This document shows, piece after piece, positions 34,699-43,103 of a stretch of DNA of 64,000 nt. The stretch is from NCBI RefSeq assembly GCF_963676285.1, contig NZ_OY781063.1, positions 806,001 to 870,000 on the forward strand. The letters are read 5' to 3'. Origin of the DNA: an uncultured Sphaerochaeta sp. GTDB lineage: Bacteria > Spirochaetota > Spirochaetia > Sphaerochaetales > Sphaerochaetaceae. A model generated the notes under the pieces. The model worked only from the letters and a program-made list of their open reading frames with translations. It was not told where the DNA came from and did not search any database. The stretch's first letter is position 1, and every line of letters starts with the position of its first letter. Made by a program: the position numbers and the translations under genes.

Positions 34699-35027
34699 TG
34701 ATTATACGAGAGATTCTGGCATTGATAGCCTTCTTGGTTGGAACCTTCTTTGGTCTGTTCGGGATGGTTGGGCTCTTCCGTTTCCGAGACCCCTACTCCC
34801 GCCTCCATGCGGGATCCTTATGTGGAACCACCGCAGTTTTCTCATATCTAATCGCCCTGCTCTTGCTCTCTCCAACGCTCGCAAGTGGAGCACGGATTTT
34901 TATAATTCTGGTGTTTTTCCTCATTTCTGCTCCCACAGGCTCCTCAATCGTGGCCAAATTCATCTGGGAGAGTGAAGATGCCTCCCGACAACGATCAGCG
35001 ATGAAGAGGGAGGATAAAAGCCTATGA
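34698..35027 (+). CDS. mnhG: Na+/H+ antiporter subunit G
   Basis: 109 aa. Three helices with FGLFGMVGLFRFRDPYSRLH, the signature of MnhG/MrpG, and the polar tail SPTLASGARIFIILVFFLIS. Start ATG overlaps the mnhF stop (TGATG). It overlaps the next gene by 4 bases, indicating a tightly coupled operon. Confidence 0.93.
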   Translation: MIIREILALIAFLVGTFFGLFGMVGLFRFRDPYSRLHAGSLCGTTAVFSYLIALLLLSPTLASGARIFIILVFFLISAPTGSSIVAKFIWESEDASRQRSAMKREDKSL

Positions 35028-35257
35028 CTATCCTGCTTCTCACTATGATTCTTGCTCTTGGCAGTTTCGCATTGCTCTCCAGGGACTTATTGCATTCAGT
35101 GATAGCCCTCTCTGCACTCAGCATGCTTAGCGCCCTGATGTTCACGATACTTAGAGCTCCAGACGTTGCCATCACCGAGGCAGCTGTAGGAGCCGGAGTT
35201 TCCACCATCATCTTTGTATGGGCTATCCGCCACACTCGGAGAAGGAGTAAAGATTAA
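35024..35257 (+). CDS. DUF4040/MbhD-type antiporter subunit
   Basis: 77 aa, three helices. RDLLHSVIALSALSMLSALM and APDVAITEAAVGAGVSTIIF match the MbhD/DUF4040 domain that in bacilli forms the C-terminal part of MrpA and in archaeal hydrogenase and thermophile Mrp modules is a separate gene. Here it is separate and no full-length MrpA is present. It overlaps mnhG and the next gene. Confidence 0.88.
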   Translation: MTILLLTMILALGSFALLSRDLLHSVIALSALSMLSALMFTILRAPDVAITEAAVGAGVSTIIFVWAIRHTRRRSKD

Positions 35258-35991
35258 TGAAACGAACATTGTTCATCTTGAAAATCATGTTCATACTCCT
35301 CGTCTTGGCCCTAGTCATCTTCCCGGTCATCCTCTCCTCCCACCCCTGGCCAGAGGCCTCGAGGGACTATCTCTATGAACATGCACTCTCTGACACGGGG
35401 GCAGTGAATACCGTCAGCTCCATCTACCTGGGGTATCGGGCAATGGACACCTTGGGGGAAACCTTGGTTTTGCTGGTTTCCATTACCGGTACAATGGGGA
35501 TCCTGATCAATCTTGGAAAGGAGAGTGAAGAAGAGGAAGCGGTGAGCTTCTCCCTCGCCCCCGAAAAACGACCCAAAAATGCACAGAGGACCCACCTCCT
35601 TGAGGTGGTTTCCTCCAAGCTTGGACCGGTCGTCTTGCTCTTTGGCTTCTATGTCATGTTATATGGGCATATCTCACCAGGAGGAGGTTTCCAAGGCGGG
35701 GTGATAGTTGCCTCTGCCATCGTTTTCCTTGCCCTGGGGACCGAGACACAGACCAAGCTGACCAACACGAATGTACTGGGAAGAATAGAGGCTCTATCCT
35801 TTCTTGTACTCATAGTGGCAGCTACCAGTGGGGTTTTCTTCGAAAGCGGGTTCTTCGGTAACCCGATCAAGAGCGGTTCATCCCTCTCTGCAAACTTCAT
35901 CATCCTCTTGAACATCATCATCGGACTGAAGGTGGGAACAAGCATAGCGGTCATGTGTATCGCCATGATGGGAGGACGCCGTGGTCATTGA
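35257..35991 (+). CDS. mnhB: Fused MbhE-like and MnhB antiporter subunit
   Basis: 244 aa. Residues about 1-95 resemble the MbhE domain (VNTVSSIYLGYRAMDTLGET then LLVSITGTMGILINL). Residues about 115-244 are MnhB/MrpB with FGFYVMLYGHISPGGGFQGG and VIVASAIVFLALG. In archaeal-type modules these are two genes. It overlaps mnhC by 11 bases. Confidence 0.9.
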   Translation: MKRTLFILKIMFILLVLALVIFPVILSSHPWPEASRDYLYEHALSDTGAVNTVSSIYLGYRAMDTLGETLVLLVSITGTMGILINLGKESEEEEAVSFSLAPEKRPKNAQRTHLLEVVSSKLGPVVLLFGFYVMLYGHISPGGGFQGGVIVASAIVFLALGTETQTKLTNTNVLGRIEALSFLVLIVAATSGVFFESGFFGNPIKSGSSLSANFIILLNIIIGLKVGTSIAVMCIAMMGGRRGH

Positions 35992-36325
35992 ACGCATTTT
36001 GATCTTCCTGCTTGCTCTGATAGGTTTCGCTGCCATTGTTGGAGCAAAGAATATCATCAAAAAGGTGTTCGGACTCAATATCCTGAACGCTGCAGTGGTA
36101 CTGCTCTACATCCTGGAAGGGAGCAGGATCGGAGACCAAGCCCCGATCCTGGGGGATGGGGTAACCAACATGGTAGACCCCGTTCCCCAAGCCTTGATGC
36201 TGACCGCTATTGTCATTGGAGTGTGTGTTACTGCGCTTGCCTTGGCTCTGGCGGTTCGACTATACAAGGCAACCGGTTCCTTGGAGATAGACACGATCAG
36301 TGAGAGGTTGCGTAGTGAGCATTGA
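35981..36325 (+). CDS. mnhC: Na+/H+ antiporter subunit C (NuoK-like)
   Basis: 114 aa from GTG 35981. Three helices with KNIIKKVFGLNILNAAVVLL and the PVPQALMLTAIVIGVCVTA segment, the NuoK/MnhC signature. NuoK-like subunits are shared with respiratory complex I. It overlaps both neighbouring genes. Confidence 0.93.
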   Translation: MVIERILIFLLALIGFAAIVGAKNIIKKVFGLNILNAAVVLLYILEGSRIGDQAPILGDGVTNMVDPVPQALMLTAIVIGVCVTALALALAVRLYKATGSLEIDTISERLRSEH

Positions 36326-38042
36326 GAGTCTCTTTCTCAGCCCAGTCTACCTTCCCATGCTTGGTGCTGCACTCATTATGGTTACCAAGCACTTCTTTTC
36401 TGACAGACGAAGACTGGCTGTGGAGTATCTGTCTGCCTTCATAGCATTCATCCTCCCGCTTGTAGCATTCATTTTTCTGATCAAGCCGGTACTTGATCAT
36501 CATCAGGTGCATATGATACTTGGAACCTGGGAGACTACGCTGGGTATCCACTACCATTTTGACGGGCTCTCCTTCCTCCTTATCATGCTCAATCTTCTGG
36601 TCAGTATCCCGGTTTGGCTCTACAGCAGAAAAACAGGCCCTCATCAGGAAACGTTCACGGTAATCTTTCTTATACAAAGTGCAGCCATTGCTGCCACCAG
36701 TCTTACTGCTGACCTGTTCAACCTGTTTGTTTGTCTTGAGGTAATGGGGGTAACCAGCTATGTATTGGTTGCCAGTAGTGAGAAGAACAAGGCAATCCTC
36801 TCCTCCTTTACTTATCTGATCTTCAGCGCCACGGCAATGGTATTCTTCCTGATAGGCACATTCGGTCTTTATAGAATCTCAGGCTCCCTTGCCTACGACA
36901 CCATCGCCCAGGCAAAAAACATGCTCTCAGGATCCGACCTCCTGGTTGCACGTCTCTCACTTGTCCTGATTGTCGTATCGGTGCTCCTGAGAACTGCAGT
37001 CATCCCACTCTCAGGTTGGTTGGTAGGCGCACACTCGAATGCACCCCATGCTGTTTCAGCCTTGCTCTCTGGGGTGTTGATTAAAATACCCCTCTTTGCC
37101 TTGGTTCGTCTTTTATTGCTGGTTACCGGTACCGAGTTACTTGGATCCATCCTTGCATGGGCAGGAGGGATATCCACCCTGCTGGGTATTCTCTTGGCAC
37201 TTAGGGAGCACCACGCCAAGCGTTTGCTTGCCTATAGCTCAGTCAGCCAAATTGGGTATGTCGTAACAGCCTATGGTCTGGCCTTGGCATCAGGGCTTGG
37301 GACCGAGGAGGGAGCACTACTGCTCGCTCTTGCTCTCCTCTATGCGTTCAGCCATGCCTTGGCGAAAGCAACCCTATTCATGACGGTGGGGCGCGCCTGT
37401 GACGCAGTGGGCAGCAAAGACTTGCATGTGGCTCGAGGGGCTCTCTCAGCGCTGCGTACACAAGGTGAAAGATTCCCCATGACAGGCATAGCATACCTGG
37501 TTGCATTTCTCTCGATCAGTGCACTTCCCCCCACCATCGGTTTCTGGGGTAAGAATTCACTCGTATACCTATCAAAAGGACATGGGGCTAACTACCTTCT
37601 AAGCATTACTTCAGTATTTACCATTGTTGCATATCTTAAGCTCTCTGGTATCTTTCTTCCAAGAAAAAACCAAGAAACTCAGAATGTGGAACCGTCGTCT
37701 ACTGCACTCACCTCCCTCTCATTAATCTTCCTTACGTTACTCCTTCTTGCCGGAGGGTTTTGGTATACTGAGCTCCAGACGTTTGTGGTTCAGGTTCTCT
37801 CTCCACTGGGAGCTACGAATGCAACTCTGACCAGTTATTCAGCACTCCAGGATTTACTGAAGACAGGACTTACCGCCACTATCTCGCTGCTACTCTTTTT
37901 CATTGGATCCAAAACCAGATTGGAAAAGCGTTTTGAAGCAAGAAGGGAGTCAACAGCATTATTCCCCAATCTCTTCTTCGGTTTTGCACTCATGGTTGCT
38001 GTCATGGCTTGGTGGCTCCTTGTTCCGGGAGGCGTACTATGA
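36315..38042 (+). CDS. mnhD: Proton-conducting antiporter subunit D (NuoN/MrpD-like), copy 1
   Basis: 575 aa from GTG 36315 (MSIESLFLSPVYLPML) with GAGAGG before it. About 14 membrane helices. The Proton_antipo_M domain is shown by SLTADLFNLFVCLEVMGVTS (key Glu in TM5), the Lys in GVLIKIPLFAL and HAKRLLAYSSVSQIGYV. It forms an ion-translocating half-channel. A second, clearly related subunit follows with a 4-base overlap. Confidence 0.93.
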   Translation: MSIESLFLSPVYLPMLGAALIMVTKHFFSDRRRLAVEYLSAFIAFILPLVAFIFLIKPVLDHHQVHMILGTWETTLGIHYHFDGLSFLLIMLNLLVSIPVWLYSRKTGPHQETFTVIFLIQSAAIAATSLTADLFNLFVCLEVMGVTSYVLVASSEKNKAILSSFTYLIFSATAMVFFLIGTFGLYRISGSLAYDTIAQAKNMLSGSDLLVARLSLVLIVVSVLLRTAVIPLSGWLVGAHSNAPHAVSALLSGVLIKIPLFALVRLLLLVTGTELLGSILAWAGGISTLLGILLALREHHAKRLLAYSSVSQIGYVVTAYGLALASGLGTEEGALLLALALLYAFSHALAKATLFMTVGRACDAVGSKDLHVARGALSALRTQGERFPMTGIAYLVAFLSISALPPTIGFWGKNSLVYLSKGHGANYLLSITSVFTIVAYLKLSGIFLPRKNQETQNVEPSSTALTSLSLIFLTLLLLAGGFWYTELQTFVVQVLSPLGATNATLTSYSALQDLLKTGLTATISLLLFFIGSKTRLEKRFEARRESTALFPNLFFGFALMVAVMAWWLLVPGGVL

Positions 38043-39760
38043 GCATGACCAACACCATACTCTTCTCCCCAGTATTTCTCCCTCTTCTCTCAGCAGCAGG
38101 TATACTCTTTATCAAGAGCTTCTGCCCGACGGGCATCAGGAGAATTGCGGAGTATTTGGGAATACTGATAGGAATGGTACTCCCCCTACCTCTGGTTCTC
38201 TCGCTCTACCCCATCCTGCAGAACCAAGGGTACATTGAGACAAGCATTGGAGGGTATGCAAAGAGTATCGGCATCGTCTACCGTTTTGATGGAATGAGCT
38301 TGCTTTTGATTTTCTTGGCTGCAGCAATCACCATCCCCTCCTGGATTTTCTCCCGTAAGCAAGGACCTGGACATAGCTACTTCACAGCTCTGATGCTCAT
38401 CCAGAACGCTTCCATAGCAGCAATCGGCATGGCCAGTGACCTTTTCAACCTTTTTGTCTGCCTTGAACTCATGGGCGTAACTGCCTATGTACTGATCGCA
38501 ACCGGCAAAAAAGCCAATGCAGCTTATGCATCTTTCTCCTACCTTATGCTCTCATCGTCTGCGATGGTCTTTTTCCTGCTCGGTACCTTCGGTCTCTACA
38601 AACTCACTGGGTCACTCAGCTATGAAGGGATTTCCAGGGGATTGGAAGCTATCTCTGGAAGAAACCAATACGTTGCACTTTTCTCCTTGCTTCTGATCAT
38701 TGTCCCGGTTCTATTACGCGTAGCAGTTATGCCGCTCTCCTTGTGGTTGGTAGATGCACACGCAAAAGCACCACATGCTGTTTCAGCGCTCCTCTCGGGA
38801 GTACTGTTGAAAGTGCCTCTCTTTGCATTGCTGAGAGTCTTTGCGCTCTCTCCGCTTGCCACTCAGCTTGCCCTTCCGGTCAGCTACGCTGGAGCTGCAA
38901 CGGCCTTGATCGGAGTGTTGCTTGCTCTCTCCCAGAGTGATGCAAAGCAACTGCTCGCTTATCACTCCATCAGCCAGATAGGGTATATCGTAAGTGCCTG
39001 GGGGTTGGCTCTGCATGCAGGGATCACCACATCAACTGGAGCACTGCTTCTTTCAGCCTCCTTCTTCCATGCATTCAGCCATGCGCAGTTCAAAGCCTTG
39101 CTCTTTCTTACCATCGGAAAGGCTACTGATGCAGCAGGCAACCGTAATGTCTACACGCTCAGGGGAGCAAACCAAGCATTACGAAACGAAGGAGAGAGAA
39201 TACCGCTTACGATGCTCTGTTTCCTGGTAGGAGCTTTATCCATTTCTGCACTTCCCCCGTTCAACGGTTTTTACAGCAAGACATTGGTTACCTACACGCT
39301 CAAGGGAAGTATGCATTATACCTTCCTGACCCTTGCCTCAGCGGGAACCATTGCTTCGTTTATCAAGCTTTCACGGATTTTTCTTCCATCCAAACAACCA
39401 CTGGTGCGTACAGTCAATAAAGAGAAAGAACGATTTTCCGTCTCCACACACCTCTCATTCATCCTGCTTGCCCTCTCCTGTCTTGCTGTCGGTATCTTCA
39501 GTGAACAGTTAATAGTATTCATTACCCAACTGATTAACCCAGAAGAAGCCAATGTTTACAGCAATACCTTCTTCTTCACACAGGATAATCTTATCAAGAC
39601 TGCTCTTACCGTCCTCGCAGGCATAGTACTCTTCAGTCTTGCTGTTACCAGACCAGGACAGTATGTTTTGCACTTCTTGGAGAAGAGACGAGGAGGATTC
39701 ACTGATCTCTTCCTCGGATTTTCCGTAGCACTCGGGGTTCTTGGTTTGGTTGCCTTATAA
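38039..39760 (+). CDS. Proton-conducting antiporter subunit D (NuoN/MrpD-like), copy 2
   Basis: 573 aa from ATG 38039, overlapping the previous stop (ATGA). Same family as its neighbour: MASDLFNLFVCLELMGVTAY (key Glu), GVLLKVPLFALLR (key Lys), DAKQLLAYHSISQIGYIVS. The two D-type subunits look like an ancient tandem duplication and together may replace the missing MrpA antiporter domain. Last gene of the operon; 5 bases separate it from the convergent larA-like gene, with no obvious terminator. Confidence 0.92.
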   Translation: MSMTNTILFSPVFLPLLSAAGILFIKSFCPTGIRRIAEYLGILIGMVLPLPLVLSLYPILQNQGYIETSIGGYAKSIGIVYRFDGMSLLLIFLAAAITIPSWIFSRKQGPGHSYFTALMLIQNASIAAIGMASDLFNLFVCLELMGVTAYVLIATGKKANAAYASFSYLMLSSSAMVFFLLGTFGLYKLTGSLSYEGISRGLEAISGRNQYVALFSLLLIIVPVLLRVAVMPLSLWLVDAHAKAPHAVSALLSGVLLKVPLFALLRVFALSPLATQLALPVSYAGAATALIGVLLALSQSDAKQLLAYHSISQIGYIVSAWGLALHAGITTSTGALLLSASFFHAFSHAQFKALLFLTIGKATDAAGNRNVYTLRGANQALRNEGERIPLTMLCFLVGALSISALPPFNGFYSKTLVTYTLKGSMHYTFLTLASAGTIASFIKLSRIFLPSKQPLVRTVNKEKERFSVSTHLSFILLALSCLAVGIFSEQLIVFITQLINPEEANVYSNTFFFTQDNLIKTALTVLAGIVLFSLAVTRPGQYVLHFLEKRRGGFTDLFLGFSVALGVLGLVAL

Positions 39761-39765
39761 GGAAA

Positions 39766-41058
39766 CTAGAACAAGTTCCCATCTTCATTAAAATTAAAAT
39801 CTGAAGGGGTATCGAGTACTTCTAATGCATCATTACCATGAACACACTCCAACATTGATTCAGACACAAGAATTGTATCTATCTCACGAGTATTTTTTAT
39901 TCGAATTATTCGTATCCTCGAAGGATCTTGAAATATACAAGTTGCTATTGCAGCTTGAATTGCCTGTTGGTGATTAGAACAAATCATAGGAATCTTCACC
40001 CCATCAAGGACAGTATTTGTACGTGCATTTAGGTACATTGTGTGAAGATCAGAACACTCTAACAACCTTCGAGTTGTGATATCTGCCAATCCTATGCCAT
40101 AGCAATTTCCGTGGGAAGCTTGGCTGATGTCCAGAACAACCAATTTTTGAGCAGTAAATTTTGATTCACATAGATTGGTTGGAAATCGTCCTGTTACATG
40201 AGGATCCATACCCTCTCCACTAATATCCTTTCCTAAATTATCGACGATGAGAATATCACAAGAATCAAAGAGTATCCGGCCCTTTATAGATTTCGCATAT
40301 GAAAGCAATTTAGGTTCCTCAGAAAGAATTTGGAAAGGAGGAAGAACTGAAATTTTGCATGTTTGTTGGAATGCATTTTCAATAAGTCCAATACCAAATA
40401 ATATTGGAGCGTTTCGCAATACTACGTTTCCATATTTTGGAATGGTTGATGCCATCTCGCTAAACCCATTTTGATGATAGGCTTGAGCACCCTTCATTTT
40501 GCCCATACCAATTACCATCATTTTCACGATTCCACTTTCATAAGGTCCTTGGAATGCTGTATGGGCACTTATACGATTGATGGCTACAATATGATCTGCT
40601 TGAAAAGCAATCGCATCCAGGTATGTTGGCCTTTCATCGTCTGTATAACCAATACATACTGTATCCATAGAGCTTCGTATTGGAGCCCCTATGGTTTTTT
40701 CAGTGATTCCGTAGCCCGAGAGGATTTCTCGTTGACCTTCAGCAGTTCCTCCACCGTGGCTACCCATTGCAGGAAAAACAAAGGGAAAAGCTCCTCTCTG
40801 CTTGAGTTGTAATATAAGTGTCTGTAGCAAAGGGACCATATTTGTAATCCCTCTGCTACCACATCCAATAGCTACATAATCGCCTTTCTTAATCAAACTT
40901 AGACGGCTTACAATTTCAGGTTTCTGAAGTTCTGTAAGCAACGTCTGTATTGGATCAACAAGATGATCATGATCAAAATGTTGAAGAACAGGAACCATAC
41001 GAGGATAGGGATACAGCAACTCAATATTCCCTATATTTTTGTCTGCAAGGAACTCCAT
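39766..41058 (-). CDS. LarA-like (DUF2088) lactate racemase-family protein
   Basis: 430 aa. It shares the LarA layout: IGCGSRGITNMVPLLQTLIL, PAMGSHGGGTAEGQ with H101, NRISAHTAFQGPYESGIVKM with H166 and K179, and AYH with H195. In LarA these correspond to two catalytic His residues, the Lys that carries the nickel-pincer nucleotide, and a nickel-binding His. It probably racemises or epimerises a 2-hydroxy acid; the substrate is unlikely to be simply lactate given the neighbours. No larB, larC or larE cofactor genes lie in the window. It is downstream of and co-directional with the ThDP enzyme. AT-richer than the genes before it. Confidence 0.8.
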   Translation of the reverse strand: MEFLADKNIGNIELLYPYPRMVPVLQHFDHDHLVDPIQTLLTELQKPEIVSRLSLIKKGDYVAIGCGSRGITNMVPLLQTLILQLKQRGAFPFVFPAMGSHGGGTAEGQREILSGYGITEKTIGAPIRSSMDTVCIGYTDDERPTYLDAIAFQADHIVAINRISAHTAFQGPYESGIVKMMVIGMGKMKGAQAYHQNGFSEMASTIPKYGNVVLRNAPILFGIGLIENAFQQTCKISVLPPFQILSEEPKLLSYAKSIKGRILFDSCDILIVDNLGKDISGEGMDPHVTGRFPTNLCESKFTAQKLVVLDISQASHGNCYGIGLADITTRRLLECSDLHTMYLNARTNTVLDGVKIPMICSNHQQAIQAAIATCIFQDPSRIRIIRIKNTREIDTILVSESMLECVHGNDALEVLDTPSDFNFNEDGNLF

Positions 41059-41085
41059 TCATATAGTCCTTTTCTTGTAATAATA

Positions 41086-42753
41086 CTATTCAAACATTTT
41101 TATATGAGCGATATCATTGCCCATATTACAATCTGTTTGTCTATCTACAATAATATCTAATACATATGGCCTTGTAGAATCCTTTGCTCGTTGCAAGGCA
41201 TCTTCTAACTCTTCATATGTCTTAACCCGCTCTGCACTGCAGCCGAGCCCTTCTGATACCTTGCAGTAATCCACTCCTCCATGATTCTCTTGCATATCAA
41301 CTGCATGTTCATAGGAGTAGGCGTACTTTTGGTTCTGGCGAATCAGACTAAGATATGCATTATTCAATATGATAACAACGATAGGTAGATTATATTTTGA
41401 GGCAACAGCAAGTTCTTCAACTAAAAAGGTAAAGCCAAAATCTCCCATCATACATACAGTTTTTGCATTTCCTTTCCCCACACTTGCACCAATTGCTGCA
41501 GGAATATCAAAACCCAGAGTACCTGCTCCCCCACTAGGGAAATAGATTCTTGGTTTATTGATCAACTGGTACTGCCCACTCCAAATCTGGACAAGCCCGC
41601 AACCAGTAGTATAGAGAGCATCATCACCAAAAGTTTCATTTACCTTTATAAAAATATCTTTCGGATTGATTAATTCACCACGAAAAACCCCTTTTAACTC
41701 AGACTGTGTCTTTCGCTTGGAGATTTCCTTTATCCGTGTACTAGTATTTCGCAGACCAGAAGCCTTAGCCAAGGAAATCAGAGATTGCAAAGCTTCCTTT
41801 GCATCTGAGACAATTCCTACTTCAACGTTGAAGAGTTTTCCAATTTCATTTGGATCGATATCAACATGAATAAAAGTCCTTCCTGCAGTATATGTATCAA
41901 GAGCACCAGTATGACGATCAGTAAAACGACAGCCAATACCCAAAACTACATCAGATTCAAGGAAAATTGCATTCCCAGAAGAACTGGCTCCAACTTGTAT
42001 GCCGACCATACCCGCATTAAGATAATGATGCTCCGGAACTAGTCCTTTTGCCATATACGTCGTGATAATTGGAATATTCATAAACTCTGCAAATGAGGCC
42101 AACTCTTTTTCTGCATGAGAAAGAATAACACCACCACCAGCAATAATAATTGGATTCTTAGCTGATACGAGTAGCTCCAGTGCAGTTGAGATTGCTGTGC
42201 TTTCAGGTTGTTTTCTTTCAATAGGGAGCGATTGGTAGGAATCTATGTCAAAAGGAATATCAACCATCTGAATATCAAGCGGTAAATCTATCAATACCGG
42301 TCCGGGTCTTCCCTCTTTTGCTGTATAAATCGCTTCTTGCATGATTTTTTCAATTTCATGGGGGTTCAAGACACACACAGATTTCTTTACCACTTCTTTG
42401 GTCATTGCAACAATATCAACACATTGGAATGCATCAGTCCCCAACTGAGAAGACTTTGCTTGCCCAGTAATTGCAATCAATGGGATTGAATCAATCTTCG
42501 CTGTATACAGACCTGTAACAAAATTGGTTGCACCAGGTCCAGAAGTACAAATTGCAAGCGCTAACTTGGAAGAAGACCGATAGTATCCATCTGCTGCATG
42601 CACTGCTGCCTCTTCATGGCGCATTAGGTGATGTTTAATCTTAGAATTTTCTAAATACTTAAAAACTGGATTAATACTTGCTCCAGGGATTCCAAATGCT
42701 GTGTCTATTCCTTCTTTCTCAAGAATCCTAACAATAATTTCTGCAACTTGCAT
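41086..42753 (-). CDS. Thiamine-diphosphate enzyme of the acetolactate synthase/glyoxylate carboligase group
   Basis: 555 aa. Three domains: N-terminal Pyr domain (about 1-170), central domain (about 190-320, HTGALDTYTAGRTFIHVDID), C-terminal PP domain (about 370-545) with GDFGFTFLVEELAVASKYNL and NNAYLSLIRQNQK. Overall it resembles glyoxylate carboligase (FQCVDIVAMTKEVV). However, the catalytic Glu is retained in RHEEAAVHAADGY, where true Gcl has Val, which argues for another carboligation or decarboxylation of a 2-oxo acid. Possible relatives are acetolactate synthase and sulfoacetaldehyde acetyltransferase. Divergent from the ABC importer and probably part of the same catabolic regulon. 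Confidence 0.83.
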   Translation of the reverse strand: MQVAEIIVRILEKEGIDTAFGIPGASINPVFKYLENSKIKHHLMRHEEAAVHAADGYYRSSSKLALAICTSGPGATNFVTGLYTAKIDSIPLIAITGQAKSSQLGTDAFQCVDIVAMTKEVVKKSVCVLNPHEIEKIMQEAIYTAKEGRPGPVLIDLPLDIQMVDIPFDIDSYQSLPIERKQPESTAISTALELLVSAKNPIIIAGGGVILSHAEKELASFAEFMNIPIITTYMAKGLVPEHHYLNAGMVGIQVGASSSGNAIFLESDVVLGIGCRFTDRHTGALDTYTAGRTFIHVDIDPNEIGKLFNVEVGIVSDAKEALQSLISLAKASGLRNTSTRIKEISKRKTQSELKGVFRGELINPKDIFIKVNETFGDDALYTTGCGLVQIWSGQYQLINKPRIYFPSGGAGTLGFDIPAAIGASVGKGNAKTVCMMGDFGFTFLVEELAVASKYNLPIVVIILNNAYLSLIRQNQKYAYSYEHAVDMQENHGGVDYCKVSEGLGCSAERVKTYEELEDALQRAKDSTRPYVLDIIVDRQTDCNMGNDIAHIKMFE

Positions 42754-43103
42754 GTAGCCACTCCTCTATAATTTCATTATTCAAAATTGGTTTCTGATTT
42801 ATAATATTACAGGATAAAACAAATCTAGTCAAAATATTTCTTACGCATTATTTGTTTTATATTGGAGTAGTATTTAATGATAATTTTTGTAAAATAAGTG
42901 TTGACGTATGAAAAAATCAATTTTACTATTATGAAAAGGCATTTTATATTTCAAAATTAACTAAGAGAAAGGAGGGCAGGAAGAATAAAAATCTGAATAT
43001 TTCTCGATAGTATTTTGGTTTGCATTGTTCTTATAGATAAAACATTTTTATTGATACTTCAATTACGAACAGTGCATAGATTGCAAACAAAAGGAGATAA
43101 ATC
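42754..43103. promoter_or_regulatory. AT-rich divergent promoter region of the catabolic island
   Basis: 350 bases between the ThDP-enzyme and importer genes. An 11-bp perfect inverted repeat, ATAAAACAAAT (42814-42824) and ATTTGTTTTAT (42850-42860), has a 25-base spacer and could bind the IclR regulator encoded at 49093. The sequence TTCAAAATT occurs near 42780 and again near 42952. No gene was found. Confidence 0.45.
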
